Source of the DNA: an uncultured Planktomarina sp.
GTDB taxonomy: Bacteria; Pseudomonadota; Alphaproteobacteria; Rhodobacterales; Rhodobacteraceae
NCBI GenBank assembly: GCA_905182325.1
Contig: CAJJBD010000043.1
Span: forward strand, 1 to 36,124
Length of the DNA: 36,124 nucleotides
Direction of reading: 5' to 3'
The notes under the pieces are model-generated. The model was not told the origin of the DNA. It ran no database searches and saw only the letters and a program-made list of their open reading frames with translations. A program made the translations under genes and the position numbers. Positions 27,426-35,822 of the stretch are shown one piece after another (the first letter of the stretch is position 1; each line of letters starts with the position of its first letter).

Positions 27426-28136
27426 CTAGCCACGAAAACCACTTGCAACGACAAATTTTTCTGATGAATTTGATCGCGATGCTGGCGGCTTAATATTAGA
27501 TACCTTGGTAAATTTTTTCTTAAGCAATCCTTGCAGTTCTCCCTCAGCACCACCAGCCAAAACTTTAGCCACAAAAGTACCGCCAGGCGCCAAAACGTCG
27601 AAAGCAAAATATGCTGCAGCTTCACACAGTGATATTATCCGCAGGTGGTCTGTCTGTTTATGTCCAGAAGAGGCTGCTGCCATATCTGACATCACAACAT
27701 CAGCTTGGCCATTAAGCCATTCTTTTGTTTTTACATCTGCTCCGTCAGCCATAAAATCAAGAGTATAAATATCCGCGCCAAAAATGGTTTCAACTTCTTG
27801 AAGGTCTATACCTAGGACACTACCAACTTTCTTACTTTTGCGCTCACCCAAGGCATTTACCCTACGCGCAGCCACTTGGCACCAGCCACCAGGCGCACAA
27901 CCTAAATCTACAATACGAGCTCCAGGAATTAAAAATCTATATTTATCGTCTATTTCTAGTATTTTGTAAGCAGCACGACCACGATAACCCTCTACTTGAG
28001 CTCTTTTTACATAGGGGTCATTTAACTGCCGTTCTAACCAAAGCGTTGAAGATAGGCGGCGACCTCTTGCTGTTTTTACTTTTACACGTAGCTCGCGCTG
28101 ACCACGACCACTGTTGTTGGATGGGCTTTTCGCCAT
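27426..28136 (-). CDS. rlmE: 23S rRNA (uridine-2552-2'-O) methyltransferase
   Basis: Methylates the 2'-O of U2552 in the A-loop of 23S rRNA (RlmE/FtsJ), helping late 50S assembly. From the ATG at 28136 the product is 236 aa. The catalytic tetrad K58 (AAYKILEID), D151 (VMSDMAA), K191 (FVAKVLAGG) and E226 (SSEKFVVA) matches E. coli K38-D124-K164-E199, and DLGCAPGGW is the SAM site. A basic N-terminal extension of about 20 residues is typical of alphaproteobacterial forms. An ATG at 28175 inside ppx is in frame but adds unconserved residues. It starts 4 bp after the ppx stop codon, so the pair is co-transcribed. Confidence 0.96.
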   Translation of the reverse strand: MAKSPSNNSGRGQRELRVKVKTARGRRLSSTLWLERQLNDPYVKRAQVEGYRGRAAYKILEIDDKYRFLIPGARIVDLGCAPGGWCQVAARRVNALGERKSKKVGSVLGIDLQEVETIFGADIYTLDFMADGADVKTKEWLNGQADVVMSDMAAASSGHKQTDHLRIISLCEAAAYFAFDVLAPGGTFVAKVLAGGAEGELQGLLKKKFTKVSNIKPPASRSNSSEKFVVASGFRG

Positions 28137-28140
28137 TTGA

Positions 28141-29256
28141 TTAGCTCTTTTGTTCTCGTAGTACAGAATCTGCACTCATTTGGGCATATAGTAAACCTTC
28201 TCTAAGGCCACGATCTGCTACTGATAGATTATGTGTTGGCCAAATACGGATTAATGCCTGCAAAATTGCAGCTCCAGACATTATTAGAGCCTGGCGTTCA
28301 TGGCCAATAAGCGGATCTTTTTGCCTCCCCTCCTGGCCCAACCTTAGATAGTCATGTATTATCTTTTCAATTTCGGCAGAAGACATCGATAGACCATCTA
28401 CTTTATTTCGGTCATAACGGCGTAAACCTAAATGGCTGGCGGCAACAGTGGTAACTGTCCCACTTGTACCAATAATTTGAAAACGATTTGTCTCGTGTGG
28501 ACGATCATAGGGGATAAATTTCTCAAGTTTTTCTTCAAACATAAGACTCATAAGGGCAAATCTGCCAGCGTCATCATCGACATCATCGAATAAATCTCGC
28601 AGTGTAGCTACACCCAATGGAATTGAAATCCAATCCACCACTTTAGCACCAAACTTATTCGGCCGTGAGCGGGACCTAAACCCTTTATGTAAATGCATGA
28701 TAGCACGACTGCGTAGTGCCAGCTCAACATTCACAAGATCAATCCAAACCAATTCAGTGGAGCCGCCACCTATATCAACTACTAACAGTTGTTCCGTTTC
28801 GCGATTTACCAAAGGCCCACAAGACAAGACTGCTAGCTGAGCCTCCTCTTCAGCAGAAATAATATCAAGTTGCAGTCCAGTTTCTTTTTTAATTTTTTGC
28901 ATTAACGCTTGGCCGTTTTCTGCCCGCCGGCAAGCCTCTGTTGCGACTAACCGCTTTTTCTTAATATTAAACTGAGCAAGCTTTTGACTGCATATTCGTA
29001 ATGCTTGTATTGTCCGATTCATCGATACTTGGCTAAGGCGGCCACTATTTTCCAAACCAGCCCCAAGTTGAACGGACTTTGAGAAGCTGTCCACAACTTT
29101 AAATTGCGCACCATCCGGTTGCGCAATAAGCAGTCGACATGAATTTGTACCCAGATCCAGCGCCGCATATAGCTGCTGACTTTGGGGCTTTGAGCCTGTG
29201 GTAGATCCAACCGCTTTATGAACCACGCCCGCAGACTGAGGACGCTTTGGCGCCAT
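28141..29256 (-). CDS. ppx: Ppx/GppA-family exopolyphosphatase/guanosine pentaphosphatase
   Basis: ASKHA-fold phosphatase hydrolysing polyphosphate or pppGpp. The visible blocks are [15 protein letters not shown] near the N-terminus, [22 protein letters not shown] (phosphate binding) and [12 protein letters not shown]. Taking the ATG at 29256 (AAAGGCGTAACT in front) gives 371 aa; an ATG at 29289 with AGAGGA at a longer distance is also possible. The C-terminal HD domain of long Ppx proteins is lacking, as in other alphaproteobacterial members. Which activity dominates cannot be read from sequence. It is followed by rlmE and is divergent from the one-carbon operon. Confidence 0.9.
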   Translation of the reverse strand: MAPKRPQSAGVVHKAVGSTTGSKPQSQQLYAALDLGTNSCRLLIAQPDGAQFKVVDSFSKSVQLGAGLENSGRLSQVSMNRTIQALRICSQKLAQFNIKKKRLVATEACRRAENGQALMQKIKKETGLQLDIISAEEEAQLAVLSCGPLVNRETEQLLVVDIGGGSTELVWIDLVNVELALRSRAIMHLHKGFRSRSRPNKFGAKVVDWISIPLGVATLRDLFDDVDDDAGRFALMSLMFEEKLEKFIPYDRPHETNRFQIIGTSGTVTTVAASHLGLRRYDRNKVDGLSMSSAEIEKIIHDYLRLGQEGRQKDPLIGHERQALIMSGAAILQALIRIWPTHNLSVADRGLREGLLYAQMSADSVLREQKS

Positions 29257-29406
29257 AGTTACGCCTTTCGAATATCGAGTTAAAATCATCGTAAGCGCAT
29301 TCCTCTTGGCTTACAATCACCCTTAAGGGTAATAGCTTTACTTCTTAGTTATAAGCTTATGGTTCATCTAATTTAGTTTGTTATGTTGCCGAAGTCGCTG
29401 CTACTC

Positions 29407-29421
29407 TTTCGATTGTCGAAA
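29407..29421. other. small hairpin in the ppx/one-carbon divergent region
   Basis: TTTCGA, loop TTG, TCGAAA: a perfect 6-bp inverted repeat in the 190-bp region between two divergent operons. It could be an operator half-pair. Nothing matching a known riboswitch was recognised around it. Confidence 0.22.
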
Positions 29422-29479
29422 ACCGACGGTGAATGAACAATACAAGCACCTACAGAATTAGTGAAAAGCGAGGTATTAG

Positions 29480-29779
29480 ATGGCTGACGTAGTGATTGTG
29501 TATTGGCGAGATATCCCGGCTCAAGTTATTGTCGGCAAAGGACGTAAAGCATCCAAAATTCAACTTCCAGAGCGTTTTGAGCAAGCCATCGATAGGGTGG
29601 CAATGAAAGTAGGTGCTGAAGATGCAGACGCTTATTTAGCCGAATGGAGAAAAGCAGGGTCTTATTTTTTGGATGGAGATCCAGACCTTATTGCGAAATC
29701 AGAAGCAACTAGGATTGATACAGAATACACTCGAGAAAAAATTAAAAAACTAATAGAAAATGATGGCTGGGCCAATTGA
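29480..29779 (+). CDS. PF13769-like 'virulence factor' small protein of the one-carbon operon
   Basis: A 99-aa cytoplasmic protein beginning MADVVIVYWRDIPAQVIVGKGRK. It resembles the PF13769 'virulence factor' family found widely in marine alphaproteobacteria, where it usually precedes a MetF-like reductase. The name comes from an old annotation and gives no real function. The sequence has a predicted beta-rich start (VVIVYWRDIPAQVIV) and a helical second half (FEQAIDRVAMKVGAEDADAYLAEW). No cofactor motif or cysteine is visible. A GAGGTATTAG precedes the ATG. The 31-bp gap to the MetF-like gene argues for a shared transcript and a part in the same pathway. Confidence 0.82.
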   Translation: MADVVIVYWRDIPAQVIVGKGRKASKIQLPERFEQAIDRVAMKVGAEDADAYLAEWRKAGSYFLDGDPDLIAKSEATRIDTEYTREKIKKLIENDGWAN

Positions 29780-29810
29780 AAAAAACGATCCCAAATAAGA
29801 GGAATTACTA

Positions 29811-30737
29811 ATGGGCTTACTAAATTTTGCAGCAAAAGAAGTTAAAAAGCCAGAAAGTAGTATTCAACTAGAAGGGTTTCTAAAAGGTTTTTCTATTGAA
29901 GTTATGCCAAGAACAGCTGAAAAAATTGAAAGCTTTCGTGATCTACTTCCAATTGGAACTAGAGTTTACATCGCGCACTTAGAGGACACACCTATTGAGG
30001 ATATGGTGGCAACTGCCAAACGAATAGCTGCAGAAGGCTTTGATGTGATGCCACATTTTCCCGCGCGCTTAATTAAAAACAGGCAAACTTTAGAGAATTG
30101 GATTGCAATGTACCAAGGTGAGGCAAATATCAGCCAAGCCTTGCTACTAGCCGGAGGTTTAACAAATCCACATGGAGACTTTGCAGACTCTATGCAGCTG
30201 CTTGAGACTGACGTTTTTGGAAATGCAGGTTTCAAATCTTTACACGTGGCAGGTCACCCCGAAGGCAATAAAGATATTGACCCAGACGGGTCGTTGACCA
30301 ACGTCAACAAAGCACTCCACTGGAAACAGGCTTTCTCTGATACATCTGACGCTGAAATGGCTATAACAACACAATTTTGTTTCGAAGCAGATCCAGTAAT
30401 TAAATGGGCAAATAGCTTGGCAGATAATGGTATAAAGTTGCCAATCCATATTGGTGTGGCGGGTCCAGCTAAACTGCAAACACTTATCAAGTTCTCTATT
30501 GCCTGCGGTGTTGGAGCGTCATTGCGTGTTTTACAGCGCCGCGCAAAAGATCTGACAAAATTACTTCTGCCATTCACCCCAGATGAATTTTTAACAAGTT
30601 TAGCAGTCGAAAAAAATAAGAACCCAGCCTTTAACATAACTAACATTCACTTTTTTCCACTTGGTGGAATAAAAACAAATGCCAAGTGGGCTATCGAGAA
30701 CGGCGGATCCTCTGCTGTTCCTCTTTCTCAATCCTAA
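29811..30737 (+). CDS. methylenetetrahydrofolate reductase-like protein (MetF family)
   Basis: A 308-aa flavin TIM-barrel protein of the MetF type, expected to interconvert 5,10-methylene- and 5-methyl-tetrahydrofolate. Recognisable stretches are SIEVMPRTAEKIESF at the first strand (where MetF has its catalytic-glutamate block), YIAHLEDTPIEDM, GFDVMPHFPARLI, and LPIHIGVAGPAKLQTLIKF near the end. The divergence from MetF proper, and the methyltransferase next door, suggest use in the oxidative direction, in methyl-group breakdown, rather than methionine synthesis; this is inference. AAGAGGAATTACTA precedes the ATG. It is 11 bp from the next gene. Confidence 0.82.
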   Translation: MGLLNFAAKEVKKPESSIQLEGFLKGFSIEVMPRTAEKIESFRDLLPIGTRVYIAHLEDTPIEDMVATAKRIAAEGFDVMPHFPARLIKNRQTLENWIAMYQGEANISQALLLAGGLTNPHGDFADSMQLLETDVFGNAGFKSLHVAGHPEGNKDIDPDGSLTNVNKALHWKQAFSDTSDAEMAITTQFCFEADPVIKWANSLADNGIKLPIHIGVAGPAKLQTLIKFSIACGVGASLRVLQRRAKDLTKLLLPFTPDEFLTSLAVEKNKNPAFNITNIHFFPLGGIKTNAKWAIENGGSSAVPLSQS

Positions 30738-30748
30738 GGATCCACTAA

Positions 30749-31813
30749 ATGACACGCACCGTTGTCGAGTCCAAAACCAAAACTGCAATAATCGGCTTTG
30801 ACGAACCATTTTGTGTTATCGGCGAACGAATAAATCCAACAGGTAGAAAAATATTGAATGCAGAACTTGAAGCCGGAGATTTTTCCCGAGTTGAAGCGGA
30901 CGCAATCTCTCAAACAGCTGCTGGAGCAAATATTTTAGATATTAATTCTGGTGCAGTATTTTCAAACAAAATGGCCGAAGACCCACGGTACGCAGATAAT
31001 AACTTTGTAGAGCCAACCTTAATGGCGGAGCTGGTAAAACGGGTGCAGGCCGTGGTTGACACCCCACTATGCATTGATAGCTCAGTACCGGGTGCTTTGG
31101 AAAATGGCCTAGCTGCTGCCGAGGGCCGTCCTCTACTTAATTCAGTCACTGGCGAGGAAGATAGACTAGATTTAGTGTTACCCTTAGTTAAAAAATATAA
31201 CGTGCCAGTTGTAGCAATCTCTAACGATGATACCGGAATTTCAGAGGATCCAGACGTAAGGTTTGCAGTTGCTAAAAAAATTGTTGAGCGAGCGGCTGAT
31301 TTTGGAATTCCGGCGCATGACATTGTAGTTGACCCACTGGTAATGCCAGTTGGGGCAATGGGAAGTGCGGGTTTACAGGTATTTACGTTGGTCCGTCGGC
31401 TTCGTGACGAACTAGGGGTAAACACTACATGTGGAGCTTCAAATATTTCCTTTGGATTGCCAAATCGTCATGGGATTAATAATGCATTTTTACCAATGGC
31501 GATGGTGGCAGGAATGACATCAGCCATTATGAACCCTGTCTCTTTGCCGGTAAGCCAAAAAAAGATTAAAGAGAAAAAGTTGACAATAGCCGCAGCTGGA
31601 ATAATTTTGCCACAGGACTTAGACGATGAAACATTTGTCAGCTTATTTGGCTTAGGTTCCACTGAATTTCGCGCCGGAAAAGAAATGGAAGCCATTCGCG
31701 CCGCAAACTTTCTTACGGATAATGACCCTAGTGGCGCGTCTTGGATTAAATTCAATAAAATTCCTGGGGCTGATGCTGGCGGCCGGGGCGGACGCAAACG
31801 TCGAAGAGGTTAA
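30749..31813 (+). CDS. methyltetrahydrofolate:corrinoid-type methyltransferase (pterin-binding family)
   Basis: A 354-aa pterin-binding TIM-barrel protein related to dihydropteroate synthase, AcsE and the folate domain of MetH. Visible motifs are GERINPTGRKI (pterin site), ANILDINSGAVF, PLCIDSSVPGALENGL, PLLNSVTGEE, and GASNISFGLPNRH, the last being typical of methyl-H4folate:corrinoid methyltransferases. It should move a methyl group between tetrahydrofolate and a corrinoid protein; no corrinoid protein is in the window. The C-terminus ends in a Gly/Arg-rich tail (GGRGGRKRRRG). Third gene of the operon. A true dihydropteroate synthase is unlikely from these motifs. Confidence 0.86.
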   Translation: MTRTVVESKTKTAIIGFDEPFCVIGERINPTGRKILNAELEAGDFSRVEADAISQTAAGANILDINSGAVFSNKMAEDPRYADNNFVEPTLMAELVKRVQAVVDTPLCIDSSVPGALENGLAAAEGRPLLNSVTGEEDRLDLVLPLVKKYNVPVVAISNDDTGISEDPDVRFAVAKKIVERAADFGIPAHDIVVDPLVMPVGAMGSAGLQVFTLVRRLRDELGVNTTCGASNISFGLPNRHGINNAFLPMAMVAGMTSAIMNPVSLPVSQKKIKEKKLTIAAAGIILPQDLDDETFVSLFGLGSTEFRAGKEMEAIRAANFLTDNDPSGASWIKFNKIPGADAGGRGGRKRRRG

Positions 31814-31841
31814 AAAATCAAAAATGTTTATATTTAAACTT

Positions 31842-31855
31842 GGCACTTCGGTGCC
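31842..31855. terminator. hairpin between two convergent genes
   Basis: GGCAC, loop TTCG, GTGCC: a stable 5-bp stem with a UUCG tetraloop in the 48-bp gap between the one-carbon operon and the aldolase gene. The plus strand reads GCAATCTTACCATTTTTT after it, the minus strand AAGTTTAAAT. A shared, short terminator is the likely role; neither T-tract is ideal. Confidence 0.5.
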
Positions 31856-31861
31856 GCAATC

Positions 31862-32632
31862 TTACCATTTTTTAAAGGCTGATACAGTTTCTTGAAGCGC
31901 TGATTGTAGCAAAGTAACATCAGCGGCAACACCCAGAAATGTGCCGCCCTGGCCCACGAATCTTTTTTGATCTATTTCTGAAAATGCAATCGTGCCAGCC
32001 GCAACACCTGCAGCAGCTATGTTTGTCATCCCTTGGGCAATGACCGCTAAGACCTCTGGGTGATTTAAATCAGCCAAATAGCCCATATCTGCACTCAAGT
32101 CAGCCGGACCAATAAAAACACAATCCACACCTGGCACTCGAGCGATCTGTGGAATATTTTTCATGGCCGTTAAAGTTTCCACCTGAACTATTACGCACAC
32201 TTCCTTATTTGCAGTCTTAGCATAGTCCGATATCGCGTTGTAGTTACTGGCCCTCGTCAAGGCATACCCAACACCACGCCGGCCTTCAGGCGCATATTTG
32301 CACGCAGCAACAACATTAGCAGCCTGCTCCGCAGTCTCGACCATCGGCACTAAAACAGTTTGAGCACCAAGGTCTAAAACTTGTTTTAAAAGCCAATCGT
32401 CACTTTCAGGTACACGTACAATCGCACTTGTGGGCTGGCCTGCCAATGCACGCAACTGTTCCTCAATCCGCGGGAGATCGTTTGGGCCATGCTCTCCATC
32501 AATTAAGCACCAGTCAAAACCGGCACCACCAGCCATTTCAGCAACGCCTGCACTAGCTAAACCAAGCCATAGTCCATATTGCATCTTGCCAGACAAGATT
32601 GCAGATTTTAACTTATTTTTTGGAGCTGGCAT
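31862..32632 (-). CDS. HpcH/HpaI-family class II aldolase
   Basis: A 256-aa metal-dependent aldolase that cleaves 4-hydroxy-2-oxo acids to pyruvate (or similar) and an aldehyde. The active-site set H48 (LIDGEHGP), R73 (IVRVPESD), E152 (VQVET) and D178 (GPADLSADMG) matches E. coli HpaI H45-R70-E149-D175, all three residues later. The ATG at 32632 follows AAAGGATTTTTC; an upstream in-frame start at 32680 adds 16 unconserved residues. The substrate cannot be fixed: 4-hydroxy-2-oxoheptanedioate, 2-keto-3-deoxy acids or garP-type tartronate semialdehyde chemistry are all possible. No aromatic catabolic genes are adjacent. Confidence 0.92.
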   Translation of the reverse strand: MPAPKNKLKSAILSGKMQYGLWLGLASAGVAEMAGGAGFDWCLIDGEHGPNDLPRIEEQLRALAGQPTSAIVRVPESDDWLLKQVLDLGAQTVLVPMVETAEQAANVVAACKYAPEGRRGVGYALTRASNYNAISDYAKTANKEVCVIVQVETLTAMKNIPQIARVPGVDCVFIGPADLSADMGYLADLNHPEVLAVIAQGMTNIAAAGVAAGTIAFSEIDQKRFVGQGGTFLGVAADVTLLQSALQETVSAFKKW

Positions 32633-32783
32633 GAAAAATCCTTTGAATTTATTAGATATAGAGATCCATATATTAGCCACAATGACAAGGTTGTTAATTA
32701 ACTACTGAGCGCAACAGGCTTGCATGAATTCACAAAAAGTAAGTAAGTAACAGAAATGAATTCTGGTAACTTGGACAGCAAAC

Positions 32784-33743
32784 ATGGTCAAACAATATTT
32801 GTTAGCAGATGTAGGTGGAACTAACACACGAGTAGCACTTGCCAATGATGGGGAATTGCAGACTGAGAGTGTAAAAAGTTACAACAACTCAGATCAATCA
32901 GGCATTGACGCGATTTTACGAAATTATCTTCAGGAATGCCAACCTAATGCAGACCCATCAGCAGTTTGTGTCGACGTGGCAGGGCCAGTAGACCAAAATC
33001 AAGGTAAACTGACTAATCTAGACTGGGTGGTAACCGCAGCACAGCTCTGTAGCGCATCAGGTGCACAATTTGGAGCTGTTCTAAACGATATGCAGGCGCA
33101 GGGCTTAGCCCTATCTCATTTACCCCCTACGGCAGTCATCACGGTCTTAAAGGGTACGGCCAATACCGGTAGCCGCCTGGTGGTAAATGTTGGAACCGGG
33201 TTCAATTCTGCCTTAGTTTTAGAAGAAGGGCAAAAACCCATTGTCCCAATTAGCGAAACTGGACACGTTGATTTACCCACACCTAATTTTCCATTATTTG
33301 AATTGCACCAATACTTGACCAAACATAATGGGTTTGCGTCAGTAGAGGAGGTTTTATCAGGCCGTGGCCTGGGTCAAATCTATTCCTTTCTGGCTGCGCA
33401 GAACGCGAAAAACCTGACTGCAAACTCTAAGGTCATACTGGAAAGTTTAGATACAGACCCGATTGCTTGCGAAGCACTGACAATATTTCTAGAGGTCTTT
33501 GGCTGTGTTTGTGGCAACCTTGCCCTTACACACCTACCATACGGCGGTATTTATCTAGTTGGTGGTATGGCAAGGGCTATGGCAGACCACTATGGAAACA
33601 CTTCATTTCAAAAAGCGTTTGCTACGAAGGGGCGGTTTTCAGACTTCATGAGCCAGTTTTCAGTTCATTTGGTAGAAGACGACCATGCAGCCCTTGTCGG
33701 ATGCATCTCATATCTAGAGGGCTGTAACATCAGATCTCGATAA
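32784..33743 (+). CDS. glk: glucokinase (Glk family)
   Basis: Phosphorylates glucose to glucose 6-phosphate with ATP. The 319-aa protein starts LLADVGGTNTRVALA, the phosphate-binding loop of the proteobacterial Glk branch (PF02685) rather than the ROK branch. LNDMQAQGLAL holds the catalytic aspartate, NVGTGFNSALV and SETGHVDLP are further sugar and nucleotide blocks. Length is normal. It is divergent from the aldolase gene and convergent with xdhC, so probably a single-gene unit. Confidence 0.94.
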   Translation: MVKQYLLADVGGTNTRVALANDGELQTESVKSYNNSDQSGIDAILRNYLQECQPNADPSAVCVDVAGPVDQNQGKLTNLDWVVTAAQLCSASGAQFGAVLNDMQAQGLALSHLPPTAVITVLKGTANTGSRLVVNVGTGFNSALVLEEGQKPIVPISETGHVDLPTPNFPLFELHQYLTKHNGFASVEEVLSGRGLGQIYSFLAAQNAKNLTANSKVILESLDTDPIACEALTIFLEVFGCVCGNLALTHLPYGGIYLVGGMARAMADHYGNTSFQKAFATKGRFSDFMSQFSVHLVEDDHAALVGCISYLEGCNIRSR

Positions 33744-33770
33744 AATAGCACATAATATCAAAGCCAATTA

Positions 33771-34742
33771 TCACATTTTAGTTCTCAGCCGTTTCGTTAT
33801 TGCTGCCAAAATAGACAGCGCTATTTCGGAGGGTGACTTGCTTCCAATAGGCAACCCAACAGGCCCCTGAATACGGTCAAAATCCTCAGCAGTTACACCG
33901 GAGGCTAGCAGTGTTCGACGGCGTTCGCTGTGCGTACGTAAAGACCCCAAAGCGCCCACGTAAAACGCCTCTGTTTTTAAAATCTCTGTGAGTGACGGCA
34001 AGTCCATTTTTGGATCATGCGTCAAAGTCACCAATGCAGTTCGATCATCTATTTTTATAGTCGCTAAGGCGTCAGCGGGCCAATCCACTATTAGCTTCTG
34101 ATCCGGAAACCGTTTGGAACTGGCAAAAGATGCACGCGGGTCGATTATTGTCACATCGTAGCCTACTATTTGGGCCATGGGGGCAAGGAACTGCGCTATG
34201 TGAACAGCACCAATTACAATCAAGCGCAGTGTTGGTTTCTGGACGTGCGTGTAAATATTTTCTTTAACCCCACTAATGCCCTGAACAAAATATTTTGGGT
34301 GTGAGCTCGGCAAGATTAACTCCCTCGACCAAGTCTCTAAATTTACTTTTAAACCAATGGCTTGCCGTTTAAGTTGAGCAGACTCCAAAGTCTCTAGTGT
34401 TGAAACTTCAATGCCTTGACCAAAGCCTACAGGCTCAATCATTAATTGAATGCTTCCACCACAGGCGAGGCCCACGGCAAAGGCATCCTCATCCGTGACC
34501 CCATACTCAAGAAACTTACACTCACCTTTTTTTAAAATCTCTAGGGCTTCAAGTACCACCGCGCCTTCCACGCAGCCTCCTGATACAGAGCCAAAGAATG
34601 AACCATCTTCACACACGGCCAATTGAGCACCAATGGGACGGGGCGACGAGCCCCATGTTTGTAAAACTGTGGCCAGGGCGACCTTTTGGCCCTGCCGAAC
34701 CAGCCGAACTGCAGTGCCACCAATATGCGCTGAGACATTCAT
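33771..34742 (-). CDS. XdhC/CoxF-family molybdenum hydroxylase maturation factor
   Basis: A 323-aa XdhC-type protein that binds and sulfurates the molybdenum cofactor and loads it into xanthine dehydrogenase or CO-dehydrogenase-like enzymes. The N-terminal XdhC/CoxI domain contains TVLQTWGSSPRPIGAQL, GSVSGGCVEGAV and GLACGGSIQL with its conserved cysteines. The C-terminal Rossmann domain has LIVIGAVHIAQFLAPMA, YDVTIIDPR and YVGALGS. It is downstream of the FAD and 2Fe-2S subunit genes on the same strand, which supports a dedicated role for that enzyme. Confidence 0.92.
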   Translation of the reverse strand: MNVSAHIGGTAVRLVRQGQKVALATVLQTWGSSPRPIGAQLAVCEDGSFFGSVSGGCVEGAVVLEALEILKKGECKFLEYGVTDEDAFAVGLACGGSIQLMIEPVGFGQGIEVSTLETLESAQLKRQAIGLKVNLETWSRELILPSSHPKYFVQGISGVKENIYTHVQKPTLRLIVIGAVHIAQFLAPMAQIVGYDVTIIDPRASFASSKRFPDQKLIVDWPADALATIKIDDRTALVTLTHDPKMDLPSLTEILKTEAFYVGALGSLRTHSERRRTLLASGVTAEDFDRIQGPVGLPIGSKSPSEIALSILAAITKRLRTKM

Positions 34743-34877
34743 ATTAAAATTCCATAAGCCAATTAGTACAAAAATAAATAAGAAAACTTATCCTAAATTA
34801 TGATGCAACCTAGATAGGATGTTACTATTGAACAGATATCACCACTCAGCCGCCTAATTGTTGGACCATGGTATGAG

Positions 34878-35705
34878 TTAAACTAAAGCACGTTTCGCCA
34901 TAACCTTAATCAAATGGGCCCTATAGACTGCGTCAGCATGAATATCTGATAAAAGATTTTTTGAGGTAATATCTACTTTATCAATTGCCGAAGTAGACCA
35001 ATCAGCGGTTAAGGTTGTTTCCAGCTCAGCGTGTCGAAACACACCATTTTTTCCTGCCCCAGTTATGGCCACGCTAATGGCACCCTTTATTGATTTTGAA
35101 ATAAAAACTCCAACCATAGCATATCGCGACGCCGGATTAGCGAATTTTCTGTAACCACCAAAGTCAGGAGCTTGAAAACTTATAGAAGTGACAATTTCAT
35201 TATCATTTAGCGCAGTAGAAAACATACCCGTGAAGTAATCAGACGCTGGTATTTTACGAAGGTTTGTATGAATTACCGCCTCCAGAGCTAGCAATGCCGC
35301 TGGATAATCAGCCGCCGGATCATTGTTAGCCACCGATCCACCAATCGTTCCACGGTGGCGCACAGACGGATCGCCAATATTTCCAGCAAGACTACAAACA
35401 ACTGGGCAAACTAAAGCTAACTCAGCATGTTCAGCCACTTCGGCATGGGTAACCATTGCCCCTATGGAGACAGTTTCTCCACCGTCCACCCTCAGAATGC
35501 CCATTTTCTTACGCTTTTCTACAGATATCTTTCGAAGGAGTGTGGAGCTACTTAGGTCAATCAAATCTGTTGGAGAAGCCAGTCTCTGCTTCATTGTCGG
35601 TATCAGAGTTTGCCCACCAGCCAGGATCATGCCGTCTTCGGCATTGGTTAATAAAGCTGCCGCATCTGTGACTGTAGCTACTTTATGAAAGTTCGTTTCA
35701 TACAC
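34878..35705 (-). CDS. molybdenum hydroxylase FAD-binding medium subunit (CoxM/XdhB-like)
   Basis: A 275-aa flavoprotein subunit that passes electrons from the 2Fe-2S subunit to an acceptor. The FAD motifs AGGQTLIP (29-36) and TIGGSVANNDPAADYPA (from 120) are those of the CO dehydrogenase/xanthine dehydrogenase family; GDPSVRHRGT precedes the second. The protein is close to the usual 265-290 residues. It lies 117 bp downstream of the small-subunit gene, and xdhC follows 135 bp later. Which substrate the enzyme oxidises depends on the large subunit, which is not in the window. Confidence 0.92.
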   Translation of the reverse strand: MYETNFHKVATVTDAAALLTNAEDGMILAGGQTLIPTMKQRLASPTDLIDLSSSTLLRKISVEKRKKMGILRVDGGETVSIGAMVTHAEVAEHAELALVCPVVCSLAGNIGDPSVRHRGTIGGSVANNDPAADYPAALLALEAVIHTNLRKIPASDYFTGMFSTALNDNEIVTSISFQAPDFGGYRKFANPASRYAMVGVFISKSIKGAISVAITGAGKNGVFRHAELETTLTADWSTSAIDKVDITSKNLLSDIHADAVYRAHLIKVMAKRALV

Positions 35706-35822
35706 GATCTAGGATCCTTATTTTATCTGGTCTTTGCTAATCATAAAACTTCAGCACTAGAGGCTACTAACTACAATGTTTTTTAACTGATCAAGATCGC
35801 CACAAAAACTTTCAAAAATCTA

